This document shows positions 42,627 through 51,444 of a DNA stretch of 64,000 bases, piece by piece. How positions within the stretch are numbered: position 1 is the first letter of the stretch; each line of letters opens with the position of its first letter. Below the pieces are notes generated by a model, which ran no database searches, had not been told where the DNA came from, and saw only the letters and a list, made by a program, of their open reading frames with translations. The translations under genes were made by a program, and so were the position numbers. The stretch lies in NCBI RefSeq assembly GCF_934372025.1, contig NZ_CAKROJ010000009.1, positions 1-64,000 of the forward strand, given 5' to 3'. The stretch comes from an uncultured Blautia sp. (lineage in GTDB: Bacteria > Bacillota > Clostridia > Lachnospirales > Lachnospiraceae).

Positions 42627-42668
42627 TAAAAAAAGTACTTCCAAATCCGCGGGAAGTACTTTTTTTAG
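42627..42668. terminator. Bidirectional terminator after the ABC importer operon
   Basis: AAAAAAAGTACTTCC and GGGAAGTACTTTTTTT form a near-perfect stem with A and T runs at either end. Confidence 0.9.
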
Positions 42669-42676
42669 TAATTACT

Positions 42677-43435
42677 CTATAAAACTGACTCGACCAGTTT
42701 CTTTGTATAATCCATCTTCGGATGATTGATGATTTCATCCGGAGTCCCATATTCTACAACCTTCCCCTGATAAAGCACCAGGACTTTGTCGCAAAATTCC
42801 TGCACCAGTGCAAGATCATGGCAGATAAAAAGAAACGACAGTTCTTCCTTCTCCTTTAATTCTTTCAGGAGCTCCAATATCTGCTTCTGCACCGTCACAT
42901 CAAGAGCGCTCGTGGCTTCATCACAGATCAGTATCTCAGGTCCGACTGCCAGCGCCCTTGCGATTGCAGCTCTCTGGCACTGACCACCGCTGACCTGATG
43001 TGGATAACGGTCTGCATATTCCTTATTCATTCCACATTTTTCAAGAAGCTTTTCCACGCGTTTGCGTGTTTCGTCACGACTTATCCCCATATTCCGAAGA
43101 CTTTCCCCAATTCCGTCTCCTAGCGTACATCGCGGATCAAAAGATTCCATCGGCATCTGAAAGACCATCTGGATATCCTGGTAAATATCACGCAGCGCCT
43201 TCCCCCTGGTATGCGTAATATCCTGTCCTTTAAGAAAAATCCGTCCCTCTGTGGCAGGCTCCAGATGCGTGATCATCTGCGCGATCGTGCTCTTTCCGGA
43301 ACCGGATTCACCTACAATCCCGAGGCACTCACCCCGCTCCAGTTCAAAACTCACATCATCCACAGCTGTAAACTCTTTTTTCCCCGATACAAAAACTTTT
43401 TTCAGATTCTCTGCCCGTAAAACAATTTCTGACAT
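42677..43435 (-). CDS. Oligopeptide/nickel-type ABC transporter ATPase (OppF/NikE-like)
   Basis: This 252-residue ATPase has Walker A GESGSGKST, the Q loop with VFQMPMESFDPR, the signature VSGGQCQRAAIARAL, Walker B EILICDEATSALD and the His in FICHDLALV. It is shorter than most OppF proteins and lacks the C-terminal oligopeptide cap. It is the last gene of the permease-permease-binding protein-ATPase-ATPase operon and would power import with the preceding ATPase. GAGGAA precedes the ATG. Confidence 0.94.
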   Translation of the reverse strand: MSEIVLRAENLKKVFVSGKKEFTAVDDVSFELERGECLGIVGESGSGKSTIAQMITHLEPATEGRIFLKGQDITHTRGKALRDIYQDIQMVFQMPMESFDPRCTLGDGIGESLRNMGISRDETRKRVEKLLEKCGMNKEYADRYPHQVSGGQCQRAAIARALAVGPEILICDEATSALDVTVQKQILELLKELKEKEELSFLFICHDLALVQEFCDKVLVLYQGKVVEYGTPDEIINHPKMDYTKKLVESVL

Positions 43436-43484
43436 ATCAAACTTTCCTCTTCAGAATACACACTTCATAACATTTTTGACGTAC

Positions 43485-44273
43485 TCACATCCCTGATTTT
43501 TTCAGTCTCAGCACAGATCCCATTAGCTTCTTTGTATACGGATCCTGCGGATTTTCCAGAACGTTTTCCGTCTCTCCATACTCTCTGACATGCCCGTTCT
43601 GAAGCACCAGAATCCTGTCTGCCATCATCCTCACCACACCGATATTGTGGGTTACAAGGACCATCGCTGTGTTGTATTCTTCCCGCATAAACAAAAGCTC
43701 TTCCACTACCTGTTTCTGCACCGTTACATCAAGCGCACTCGTCGGTTCATCTGCCAGCAAAAGCTTAGGCCGCATGATCATGGCTGTACAGATTCCCACT
43801 CTCTGATTCATTCCACCAGAGAGTTCAAACGGATAGCTGTCCAGCACCCGATCCACGTCATTAAGCCCAATCTTTTTCATAATCTCACCGGCACGATTTC
43901 TGACCTCATGTCTGCTTGCTTTTTCATGCTCTGACACCGCCTCATGTATCTGAACCCCGATCTTTCGTACCGGACACAGCGCAGATTTGCAGTCCTGAAA
44001 CACCATTCCGATCTCTTTTCCAAGGTATTTACGAAGTTTTTTAACACTCATATCTGTAAGATTTTCACCCTTATACCAGATATCTCCCTGTGTAACCAGA
44101 CCTTCTTCCCCCAGAAGCCCCATAATTGCCTTGATGATCGTACTTTTTCCACTGCCGGACTCGCCTACAATTCCCAGAATCTCACCCTGCTTCAATTCAA
44201 AACTTACATCCTGTACTACTGGTTTTCCATTATAAGAAATTGTCACATGCTCTACACGAAGCAATGAACTCAT
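43485..44273 (-). CDS. Oligopeptide/nickel-type ABC transporter ATPase (OppD/NikD-like)
   Basis: This 262-residue ATPase has Walker A GESGSGKST, the signature LSGGMNQRVGICTA, Walker B KLLLADEPTSALD and H in VTHNIGVV. It forms the ATPase pair with the following gene. The ATG at 44273 has GAGGAG about 11 bases upstream; a TTG two codons earlier is the alternative. Like its partner it is short and lacks a C-terminal peptide-transporter extension with Cys cluster, which is closer to NikD than OppD. Confidence 0.93.
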   Translation of the reverse strand: MSSLLRVEHVTISYNGKPVVQDVSFELKQGEILGIVGESGSGKSTIIKAIMGLLGEEGLVTQGDIWYKGENLTDMSVKKLRKYLGKEIGMVFQDCKSALCPVRKIGVQIHEAVSEHEKASRHEVRNRAGEIMKKIGLNDVDRVLDSYPFELSGGMNQRVGICTAMIMRPKLLLADEPTSALDVTVQKQVVEELLFMREEYNTAMVLVTHNIGVVRMMADRILVLQNGHVREYGETENVLENPQDPYTKKLMGSVLRLKKSGM

Positions 44274-44321
44274 AATCAATCATTCTCCTCAGACTTTAAT
44301 TGCTGTAAACAGCAACAGCAT

Positions 44322-45857
44322 TTACTCTACATCCAGATCTGCAGTGATCTCATAATAATCACATGGATGTGCTGACATTCCTTTAACATTGGATTTTGTC
44401 ACGATTCCCATGTTCAGATGAGATACAAAGAAGAATGCATCATCATCTAAAATATCCTGCTGAAGCTCTACTGCAAGCTTGCCTCTTTCGTCCTTATCAA
44501 AGGTCTGGTGAAGCTTATCTGTCAGCTTGGTAACCTCATCATTCTGGTATTTTCCATAGTTCTTGGAGCCTACTACAGTACTGGTAAAGAAGTACTCCGG
44601 ATCACCGGTCGGTGCAGTTGTTGTGGAGCTTACATATACATCAAAATCTCCGTTTTCTGCAAAAGTTCTGTGGTCAGACGTGTTATTTACCTGCACATCA
44701 ATACCGATATCTTTCAGTGTAGACTGTGCATATTCTGCAAGCTTTGGCTGCTCCAGACGAGTCGGATAAGTCAGCCAGTTGATGCTCAGTTTCTGACCAT
44801 CCTTATTCACATATCCGTCACCATCTGTATCTGTCCAGCCGGATTCTTCAAGAAGTTTTTTTGCTCCCTCCGGATCATAAGAAACAGTTTCTACTGCATC
44901 ATTTCCATAAGAAAAGCTGCTCGGGAATGCTGCCTTGGCCGGAACTCCACGGCCCTGCATGATCACAGAACAGAAGCCTTCTTTATCGATTCCCATCTCA
45001 ACAGCCTTGCGGATATTCTGATCCTGCATAAGCTCTGATTCCATATTAAACTGTCCAAAGAAACAGCGGCTGGTCGCACAGGAATTGATGGTATAATCCG
45101 GATTATTTTCAAATAACGGATAGTTATCATACTGCAGTCCATAAGTACCCTGAATGTCCCCTGTCTGCAGTGCTGCAGTCAGCGCGCTTCCGTCCGCAAA
45201 TGATTTTACTGTGATATTATCAACCTTGACATCACCGCCCCAGTAGTCTTCATTTTTAACAAGATCAATCTGAGTTGGTGTTACATTTGTCGCAACATAT
45301 GGGCCTGTTCCGGCTACATTTGCAGAGCCGCCTTCACCCTGGATTCCGTATTCCATATCAATGATCGCACCATATGGATCGCCAAGATAGTTAATGATCG
45401 CCGGGCATGGTTCTGTAGTATAAATGGTGAGTGTCAGTCCATCCGCATCAATATGATCGATCTTCAGATCATAAGGAGCACGGTCATGAACTGTGATCAG
45501 ATCTTCCAGGCATTCCTTGACAGCTTCTGCATCCATGGTGCGTCCACTGGAGAATTTTACCCCATCACGAAGTGTGATCTTTACGGTTGTATCATCCACA
45601 AACTCATAATCTGTTGCCAGCCACGGCTCCACTTCCATGTTGTCATTATACTTAAAAAGAGTCTCTCCAACGCCATAACGTATTGCACTCCAACCGGAAT
45701 AATTGTCATGTGGATTCAGCCCAGCATCACCCATTTCTTCGCTGTATCCTGTCGTTCCATAAACAAAAGATTTTCCTCCGTCTGCCCATACACTTGTGGT
45801 CATTCCTGCTGCAAGCATAGCTCCTGTAAGAATTGCTGCGATCAGTTTCTTCTTCAT
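44322..45857 (-). CDS. Family 5 extracellular solute-binding protein (NikA/CntA/DppA-like), no lipobox
   Basis: The 511-residue precursor has a cleavable signal peptide (MKKKLIAAILTGAMLAAG, cleavage near VWA-DG) and the family 5 fold: GLNPHDNYSGW, GETLFKYNDN, VEPWLATDYEF, VKITLRDGVKFSSG and AGTGPYVATNV. The LNPH and VKFSSG stretches resemble nickel/metallophore-binding NikA and CntA more than OppA. No Cys follows the hydrophobic core, so it cannot be a lipoprotein; this is unusual for a Gram-positive binding protein and would leave it released or held by the permease. It lies between the permease and ATPase genes. Ligand unknown. Confidence 0.9.
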   Translation of the reverse strand: MKKKLIAAILTGAMLAAGMTTSVWADGGKSFVYGTTGYSEEMGDAGLNPHDNYSGWSAIRYGVGETLFKYNDNMEVEPWLATDYEFVDDTTVKITLRDGVKFSSGRTMDAEAVKECLEDLITVHDRAPYDLKIDHIDADGLTLTIYTTEPCPAIINYLGDPYGAIIDMEYGIQGEGGSANVAGTGPYVATNVTPTQIDLVKNEDYWGGDVKVDNITVKSFADGSALTAALQTGDIQGTYGLQYDNYPLFENNPDYTINSCATSRCFFGQFNMESELMQDQNIRKAVEMGIDKEGFCSVIMQGRGVPAKAAFPSSFSYGNDAVETVSYDPEGAKKLLEESGWTDTDGDGYVNKDGQKLSINWLTYPTRLEQPKLAEYAQSTLKDIGIDVQVNNTSDHRTFAENGDFDVYVSSTTTAPTGDPEYFFTSTVVGSKNYGKYQNDEVTKLTDKLHQTFDKDERGKLAVELQQDILDDDAFFFVSHLNMGIVTKSNVKGMSAHPCDYYEITADLDVE

Positions 45858-45873
45858 GATCTGTACTTCCTTT

Positions 45874-46749
45874 CTACTTTTTAGCTCTTTCTTTTGGATC
45901 CATAAAATCCCTGAGCGTATCGCCCAGAAGATTAAATATCATAACTGTAATAAAGATCGCCAGTCCCGGTGCAAGCGCCATCCACGGCGAGATCTGAAGC
46001 ATACTTCTTCCATCATTGATCATACTTCCCCACTCTGCCATCGGCGGTTTTACGCCAAGTCCAAGGAAGGAAAGTCCTGCCAGTTCCATCATCATCGTTC
46101 CGATATCAAGAACCGCTGTGACCAGGATCGGCCCTGCGATATTCGGCAGAATATGCTTGAACATAATCTTAAATGTCCTGCTTCCTGACAGCCTTACTGC
46201 CATCAGATACGGGGAATCTTTCTGTGCAAGCGTCAGCCCTCTGGCAAGTCTGGCAAACTTCGGCCAGCCGATCACGGCAAGTGATATAACTGCATTTTGT
46301 ATGCCTCCGCCAAGCACACCCGCCACTGCAAGTGCAAAAACAAGGCTAGGAAATGCCAGAAAAAGATCCGATATTCGCATCAGGATTGTGTCTGCAGTTC
46401 CGCCGCACCAGCCACAGATAATACCGATCACTGTTCCAACTACTGTGACAATTGCTACCAGAAGAAGCGTCGCATAGATACTGATCGTACTTCCAACCAG
46501 CACCCTTGAAAACATGTCTCTTCCATACCGGTCTGTCCCCAAAATATGCTCCGCGCTCGGCGGTTTCTGCGCCTGCAGAAGATCCTGAATGTCCGGATCA
46601 TATGGACAGAGTTTCCGTGCAAAAGCTGCCACGATCAACAAGATCAAAGCCAGTATTGCAAAGAAGATCAGCTTCTCTCTGACATGATTTTTGCGCACCT
46701 TCTGCCTGCGTACAGTGACTGTTTTTTTCTTATTATTCTGCTCACTCAT
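45874..46749 (-). CDS. ABC transporter permease (OppC/NikC-like)
   Basis: This 291-residue permease has an N-terminal membrane segment after a basic tail, then five or more segments. The EAA-type loop LARGLTLAQKDSPYLMAVRLSG and the OppC-type LGTDRYGRDMFSR start are present, and the end reads NLLGDTLRDFMDPK. It forms the channel with the preceding permease gene, whose stop it overlaps by four bases (ATGA). GGGAGGTG precedes the ATG. Confidence 0.95.
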   Translation of the reverse strand: MSEQNNKKKTVTVRRQKVRKNHVREKLIFFAILALILLIVAAFARKLCPYDPDIQDLLQAQKPPSAEHILGTDRYGRDMFSRVLVGSTISIYATLLLVAIVTVVGTVIGIICGWCGGTADTILMRISDLFLAFPSLVFALAVAGVLGGGIQNAVISLAVIGWPKFARLARGLTLAQKDSPYLMAVRLSGSRTFKIMFKHILPNIAGPILVTAVLDIGTMMMELAGLSFLGLGVKPPMAEWGSMINDGRSMLQISPWMALAPGLAIFITVMIFNLLGDTLRDFMDPKERAKK

Positions 46750-47690
46750 GCTCTGTCACCTCCCAGTCTTACGCGAGGATCCAGATAATGATAGATGATA
46801 TCTGTGATCAGATTTACCACCACATAGATGATTGCCATCCATGCCACATATGCCTGGATGATCGGATAATCTCTCATAGTGATCGCATCTACTGCCATCT
46901 TTCCAACGCCATCCCACATAAAGATCGTTTCAACGATCGTCGTGCCCCCGAGCAGGTTTCCGATCGACAAAGCAAGCAGAGTGATGATCGTAAGCATCGA
47001 AGATTTCATGACATTTCGCCAGATGATCACGCTGCCTCGCACTCCTCTTGCACGTGCTCCAATGACATAATCTTTATTCAATTCCTCCAAAACCGTTGCT
47101 CTCACCTGACGGGTATATTTGGATGCCATCGATATTGCAAGTGTAAGCGTTGGCAAAACAAGACTCAATGCGACATTATCTGTTGTGATCACCGGAAGCC
47201 ATCCAAGCTTGATCGAGAAGAAATACATCAGTACCAGTGCCGCAAAAAAGTTGGGCATCGAGTTCCCGATAAAGCTCAGAAAACGTATCAGATAATCACT
47301 CCATTTATTGTGTTTTACCGCTGAAATAATACCCAATGGGATTGCAATCAGCATCGTTAAAAGCACCGAAGATACCGTAAGAAGGATCGTTGCCGGAAGC
47401 TTTTCTGCAAAAGTATCGTAAACATCCCTCTTGGAAACATAGCTCGTTCCCATGTCGCCAGTCACCATTCCTGCAAACCACTTTGCATACTGCACAAGAA
47501 ACGGCTGATCCAGTCCGTATTCCTTTTTTGTCTGGTCGATAACCTCCTGCGAGACAGCTGATCCTGCATTATCATACATATAGGTAACCGCATCACCACC
47601 CGCCAGGCGCATCATCGCAAAAGACAAAAAAGTGATCCCGATTAAAATCGGAATCAACTGAAGAAGCCTTTTAATAATGTATTTAATCAT
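46746..47690 (-). CDS. ABC transporter permease (OppB/NikB-like)
   Basis: This 314-residue permease starts MIKYIIKRLLQLIPILIGI, the standard OppB/DppB N-terminus. It has six membrane segments, a PFLVQYAKWF loop, the EAA-like YVIGARARGV, and ends YHYLDPRVRLGG. Start at 47690: AAAGGAG lies five bases upstream. It is the first gene of the importer operon and has its own promoter at 47735-47763. Confidence 0.95.
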   Translation of the reverse strand: MIKYIIKRLLQLIPILIGITFLSFAMMRLAGGDAVTYMYDNAGSAVSQEVIDQTKKEYGLDQPFLVQYAKWFAGMVTGDMGTSYVSKRDVYDTFAEKLPATILLTVSSVLLTMLIAIPLGIISAVKHNKWSDYLIRFLSFIGNSMPNFFAALVLMYFFSIKLGWLPVITTDNVALSLVLPTLTLAISMASKYTRQVRATVLEELNKDYVIGARARGVRGSVIIWRNVMKSSMLTIITLLALSIGNLLGGTTIVETIFMWDGVGKMAVDAITMRDYPIIQAYVAWMAIIYVVVNLITDIIYHYLDPRVRLGGDRA

Positions 47691-47734
47691 GAGTACTCCT
47701 TTATGTCTGTCTGAAAACAAGTAAAAATATCCGT

Positions 47735-47763
47735 ATATTAATTCGATAAATAAAGTCTAACAA
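47735..47763 (-). promoter_or_regulatory. Promoter of the ABC importer operon
   Basis: On the minus strand TTGTTA (47763-47758), a 17-base spacer and TAATAT (47740-47735), just downstream of the LysR gene terminator. Confidence 0.6.
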
Positions 47764-47773
47764 ATGAAAAAAA

Positions 47774-47804
47774 AGCACACAACCCCCAGGGAGGGTTATG
47801 TGCT
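47774..47804 (-). terminator. Terminator of the LysR gene
   Basis: AGCACATAACCC and GGGTTGTGTGCT (minus strand) form the stem, followed by a run of eight T. It separates the regulator from the importer operon. Confidence 0.85.
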
Positions 47805-47849
47805 ATTCCAAAAAAGAATATCTTTTGCATATTACGGAATAAGTCTGTT

Positions 47850-48758
47850 TTAACTTTCATTCAACTGTGCCATCAAAAAATCAATCAGTTCCTGTACACT
47901 TTCATCGACTTTCTCTCCCTTGTGGATGATATAGCCAAAAAGCACCTTGCCATCCCCCATATCCAACGGAATTCCAGGTGTTGTACCCGTCTTGTTCTCT
48001 GAAAGATAACTTCCACTCACATTGGAGACCCTGCTGTTTTTTAACATTTTTTCCATAATATAGTCACTGTTGGTCAACACGGAAATATCGATATCTTTCC
48101 ACTGAAAAGACTCCTCATGCACAGAACCAATGTCAAAAAACTCATCCTGATAGTTCTGAATAAACCGGACTCCCTCCAGATCTTTCAACTCAACTTTGCT
48201 CTCACCAGAGTTATAAAGTTCCGTCTTACGTCCTGGATAAAACATCACATCTGTCTCATACATCGGAATAAACTGCAGCTTATTCCGGGATAATTCATGC
48301 AGAAAATTCTCCTTCTGCTGACTCAGAATATAGACAAAACCAATGTCATCCATATAGTCTCTGACCCGGTCCATAACGCTCCGTACCCCTGCCGTAGTCA
48401 ACTGAAAATGATAGTTTTTCTCATAAGTTTCGTTATAAAAATCCACAAACTGATTTGCAAACCAGGAACTCGGGTTCAGCGAAATTCGAAGCCATTTCGT
48501 CATTCCGTGCGCCGCCATATTCTCCAGTGCACCAATCTCATTCGTGATCCTGCACGCATATCGATACACCTTCTGCCCCTGTACAGTCAGCCGGATTCCC
48601 CGCGGAAGGCGCTCAAAAAGCTGCATTCCAAGCGCATCCTCCAGTGCCTTGACCACCTTGCTCACACTCGGCTGCGTGGAATAGAGAACCTTCGCCGCAT
48701 CACTGAACGATCCAGTCTGTGCACATGCTACAAAATACTGTAATTGTTTTAAATCCAT
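47850..48758 (-). CDS. LysR-family transcriptional regulator
   Basis: This 302-residue regulator has an N-terminal winged helix (LQYFVACAQTGSFSDAAKVL, TQPSVSKVVKALED, LFERLPRGIRLTVQG) and a C-terminal periplasmic-binding-like effector domain. GGAG is seven bases before the ATG. It lies 65 bases after the methyltransferase-hydrolase fusion gene and 160 bases before the importer operon, all on the same strand. It is thus the likely common regulator of both. The effector is unknown; LysR proteins often bind a pathway substrate. Confidence 0.94.
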   Translation of the reverse strand: MDLKQLQYFVACAQTGSFSDAAKVLYSTQPSVSKVVKALEDALGMQLFERLPRGIRLTVQGQKVYRYACRITNEIGALENMAAHGMTKWLRISLNPSSWFANQFVDFYNETYEKNYHFQLTTAGVRSVMDRVRDYMDDIGFVYILSQQKENFLHELSRNKLQFIPMYETDVMFYPGRKTELYNSGESKVELKDLEGVRFIQNYQDEFFDIGSVHEESFQWKDIDISVLTNSDYIMEKMLKNSRVSNVSGSYLSENKTGTTPGIPLDMGDGKVLFGYIIHKGEKVDESVQELIDFLMAQLNES

Positions 48759-48823
48759 ATAATCTCCGCATATAATTTATGGTGTCGAAAAAATTTCCCA
48801 ACTATATTACTTTGTCTTATTTG

Positions 48824-51274
48824 TTATTTCACTGTCCTCAACATAAACAGTGGGGTTGGATTATAGAATTCATCCTTTTCCAGATAAATTCTGCTGCTGA
48901 TACCCAGATCCACATGAAATTCCTTCAGATTCATTGCTCCCAGTGTTTCCAGATCCCAGGCAGGACGGCTGTAAGAACTGATCGGGAGCTGACGTTTGAT
49001 TTCCTCACATTCACGCATCATGTCATTTCCAAGCATATTGTGTGCATGATTTTCCGGCAGGTCCTCCACATTTGAAAAATCTGTAATTCCATAATTTGCA
49101 TCAAAATTCAACAGTACCCCGCCCTTTTTGAGTACGCGAATCCATTCACGATACGCATGACTGACATGTGGCAGCGTCCAGGTAAGATTTCTGGAAATGA
49201 TCACATCAAAGGTATCGTCCGGAAATTCCGGATTTTCTGCATCCATTACCGCAAATTCACAATCTGTTTTTTCTTCTTCTGCAAGAAGCTTCGCATTCTT
49301 GATCATATCAGGGGTCAGATCGATTCCAGTTACCTGATGACCTGCTTTTGCCAGAAGAATCGAGAAAAATCCTGCTCCACATCCAACATCCAATATACGC
49401 ATTTTTTTGTTACACGGAAGCTGCGCACAAATCTCTTTCATCCAGCGCTCAGCCATTTCACTATGAAGTTCTGCTCTTCTTTGCTCCAGAAAACTGTCGC
49501 TTCGTTTTTCCCAGTAATTTACGATTCGTTCCTTACGTTCATCATAACGACTGACAATACGACCATATGTCACCATCGGGCCATTTCCAAGCACCTGCAG
49601 TGTACCGGTCTGATACAGAAGTACACCGTCAAATTCAGCAACACTGACTTCTTTTACCTTACCTTCATAATCACGGACTTCTCCAAGAATCTCACCTTTC
49701 TGGATCATATCACCAACTTTTTTAAATGGATACCAGAGACCATTCTCTTCCGCATCCTGATAACGTACATCCGCAACATCTAATGGATAATAGGTACGGA
49801 AATCTTTCAGTCCCTGATAAATTCCCATATGACACAGAATATTCCGAACATCTCTCCGGGTGGAACGAACTTCTTCATAATTCCAGTCACCCATGCCGCC
49901 ACGCTCGATCAGAATACTTGGTATCCCCTGCGAAGCTGCATAATTATATGAACCACCGGAAGCTACGTTGGATTTTACCATATATGGTACATCCACCTGC
50001 TCTGCCATCTCACGGGAAATTTTTATAATATCCTCTGGTGCAGCTCCTGCGTAATATACATATGGAGTCAGTTTTTCATAATCATCACCACTGTGAAGAT
50101 CAATGTAAAAATCTGTAACCGGCTGCAGTTCCTGAGAGATTGCCCATGCCAGACGTTCCATCTCTGTACCGTCCGGATTTCCCGGAAATTCTCGATTAAG
50201 GTTCTTATTGTCTATCAGTCCCATACTTCCATTACGTTGTTCAAATGCCGGTCGGTTTGTGACCTTTACAATAATGATCGTACCGGTGACTTTCTCAATC
50301 TTCAGTTTCTGGGACAGTTCAATCGCAGCCTGAATTCCTACATATTCTCCCGCATGTACACCTGCTGTGATCAGCATGGTCTTTCCTGCGCCATGCCCAT
50401 GAAATACTGTCACAGGAAATTTAAATTCTCCATTGGCCAGTTCCAGTTCTCCATTCCATTTTTCTCCTGGTTCTGCCGTAATATTTTTCAGCTGAAAGGA
50501 CTCTCTTTTTCTTCCGCTCAGAAGAAAGATCGGAGAGGAACTGTTATTAATGATTTCTTCTTCTGTCCATACTTCTTTCCATACATTTTCATCACAGGAA
50601 ACATCCAGAAATCCTGTCTTTCGCATCATTTCCAGATCCCATTTCGGACGCTCCAGACGACTCAGCGGAACCTGACGTGCAATCGCTTCCATCCTTTCAA
50701 TATCCGTACCGCTGTAATAATCCTCTACATTCTGTTCTTCTGTCTGCTGACGGTCTTTCTCGTAACTAATGCGCTTCTCTTCATTATATAAATGTCCATA
50801 CCAGTCCGCATCAAAGTTATAAAGAATTCCTCCCGGTTTCAGAACACGAAGCCATTCTTTATATGCAAGATCCGGCCTCGGCAGATTCCAGGTCACATTC
50901 CTCGTTACAATCGCATCAAAGCTGTTGTTTTCCACATCCAGTGCCTGTGCATCACCTGTTTTCCACACAATACACTCTGTTAATCCACCGGCATTCTGCT
51001 TTGCTTCTTTGATCATTTCCTCTGTATAGTCAACTGCCGTCACCTGATATCCTGCTTCCGCAAGCAGAATTGCAAAAAAGCCAGGACCGGTTCCTACATC
51101 CAGGATTTTAATCTCCTGTGGTTTGCGTTCCGGGAACTGATTTTCCAACAAAGTAAGAAGTTTCTCTCTCCACATCGTTCTTCTGGCATCTGCCATTTCC
51201 TGCTGGTTATATTCTGAATATCCTCTGGCGCGATTAGTCCAGTAGTCATGAATTTCATTTTTTAGATTGTTCAT
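48824..51274 (-). CDS. Three-part fusion: methyltransferase, M14/AstE-type hydrolase, methyltransferase
   Basis: This 816-residue single frame has three parts. Residues 1-255 are a class I SAM methyltransferase (ILDVGTGPG 57-65, TRNVTWNLP, VLKPGGILYNFDADWYG). Residues 257-575 resemble succinylglutamate desuccinylase/aspartoacylase (M14 family) with zinc ligands H307 and E310 in GVHAGEYVG, H394 in DLHSGD and the catalytic Glu E458 in LIERGG. Residues 580-816 are a second methyltransferase (ILDVGCGAG 627-635, SRNLTWTLP, VLKKGGVLLNFDAN), clearly a paralogue of the first. All three active sites look intact. No signal peptide, so cytosolic. It is upstream of LysR and a NikA-like importer and downstream of an AEC permease, all on one strand. 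The substrate is unknown; an amide or peptide-like small molecule is likely for the middle domain. Confidence 0.88.
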   Translation of the reverse strand: MNNLKNEIHDYWTNRARGYSEYNQQEMADARRTMWREKLLTLLENQFPERKPQEIKILDVGTGPGFFAILLAEAGYQVTAVDYTEEMIKEAKQNAGGLTECIVWKTGDAQALDVENNSFDAIVTRNVTWNLPRPDLAYKEWLRVLKPGGILYNFDADWYGHLYNEEKRISYEKDRQQTEEQNVEDYYSGTDIERMEAIARQVPLSRLERPKWDLEMMRKTGFLDVSCDENVWKEVWTEEEIINNSSSPIFLLSGRKRESFQLKNITAEPGEKWNGELELANGEFKFPVTVFHGHGAGKTMLITAGVHAGEYVGIQAAIELSQKLKIEKVTGTIIIVKVTNRPAFEQRNGSMGLIDNKNLNREFPGNPDGTEMERLAWAISQELQPVTDFYIDLHSGDDYEKLTPYVYYAGAAPEDIIKISREMAEQVDVPYMVKSNVASGGSYNYAASQGIPSILIERGGMGDWNYEEVRSTRRDVRNILCHMGIYQGLKDFRTYYPLDVADVRYQDAEENGLWYPFKKVGDMIQKGEILGEVRDYEGKVKEVSVAEFDGVLLYQTGTLQVLGNGPMVTYGRIVSRYDERKERIVNYWEKRSDSFLEQRRAELHSEMAERWMKEICAQLPCNKKMRILDVGCGAGFFSILLAKAGHQVTGIDLTPDMIKNAKLLAEEEKTDCEFAVMDAENPEFPDDTFDVIISRNLTWTLPHVSHAYREWIRVLKKGGVLLNFDANYGITDFSNVEDLPENHAHNMLGNDMMRECEEIKRQLPISSYSRPAWDLETLGAMNLKEFHVDLGISSRIYLEKDEFYNPTPLFMLRTVK

Positions 51275-51351
51275 AATTTATTTTCTCTCTTATTTTTAGT
51301 TATACTCTCCCAGTTTGTAACATCGTTTTATTATCGCATCCTCGCGGAGCG

Positions 51352-51399
51352 TTTTTATATAATAAGAATATTACGGAGTAATTTCTTATTATATAAAAA
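51352..51399. repeat. 48-bp AT-rich palindrome upstream of the fusion enzyme gene
   Basis: TTTTTATATAATAAGAATAT continues to TTAC at 51374. This pairs across a GGA centre with GTAATTTCTTATTATATAAA and the following bases to 51399. Only one base is unpaired. It lies between the AEC terminator and the enzyme start and could be an operator or a transcript hairpin. Confidence 0.75.
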
Positions 51400-51432
51400 A
51401 AATCCCCCTGTCACAAGCCTGTGGGGGGGATA
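51400..51432 (-). terminator. Terminator of the AEC permease gene
   Basis: On the minus strand TCCCCCCACAGG, a loop and ACAGGGGGA (stem 51402-51432) precede a run of eight T. It lies 12 bases after the permease stop. Confidence 0.85.
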
Positions 51433-51444
51433 GGATAACAAAAT

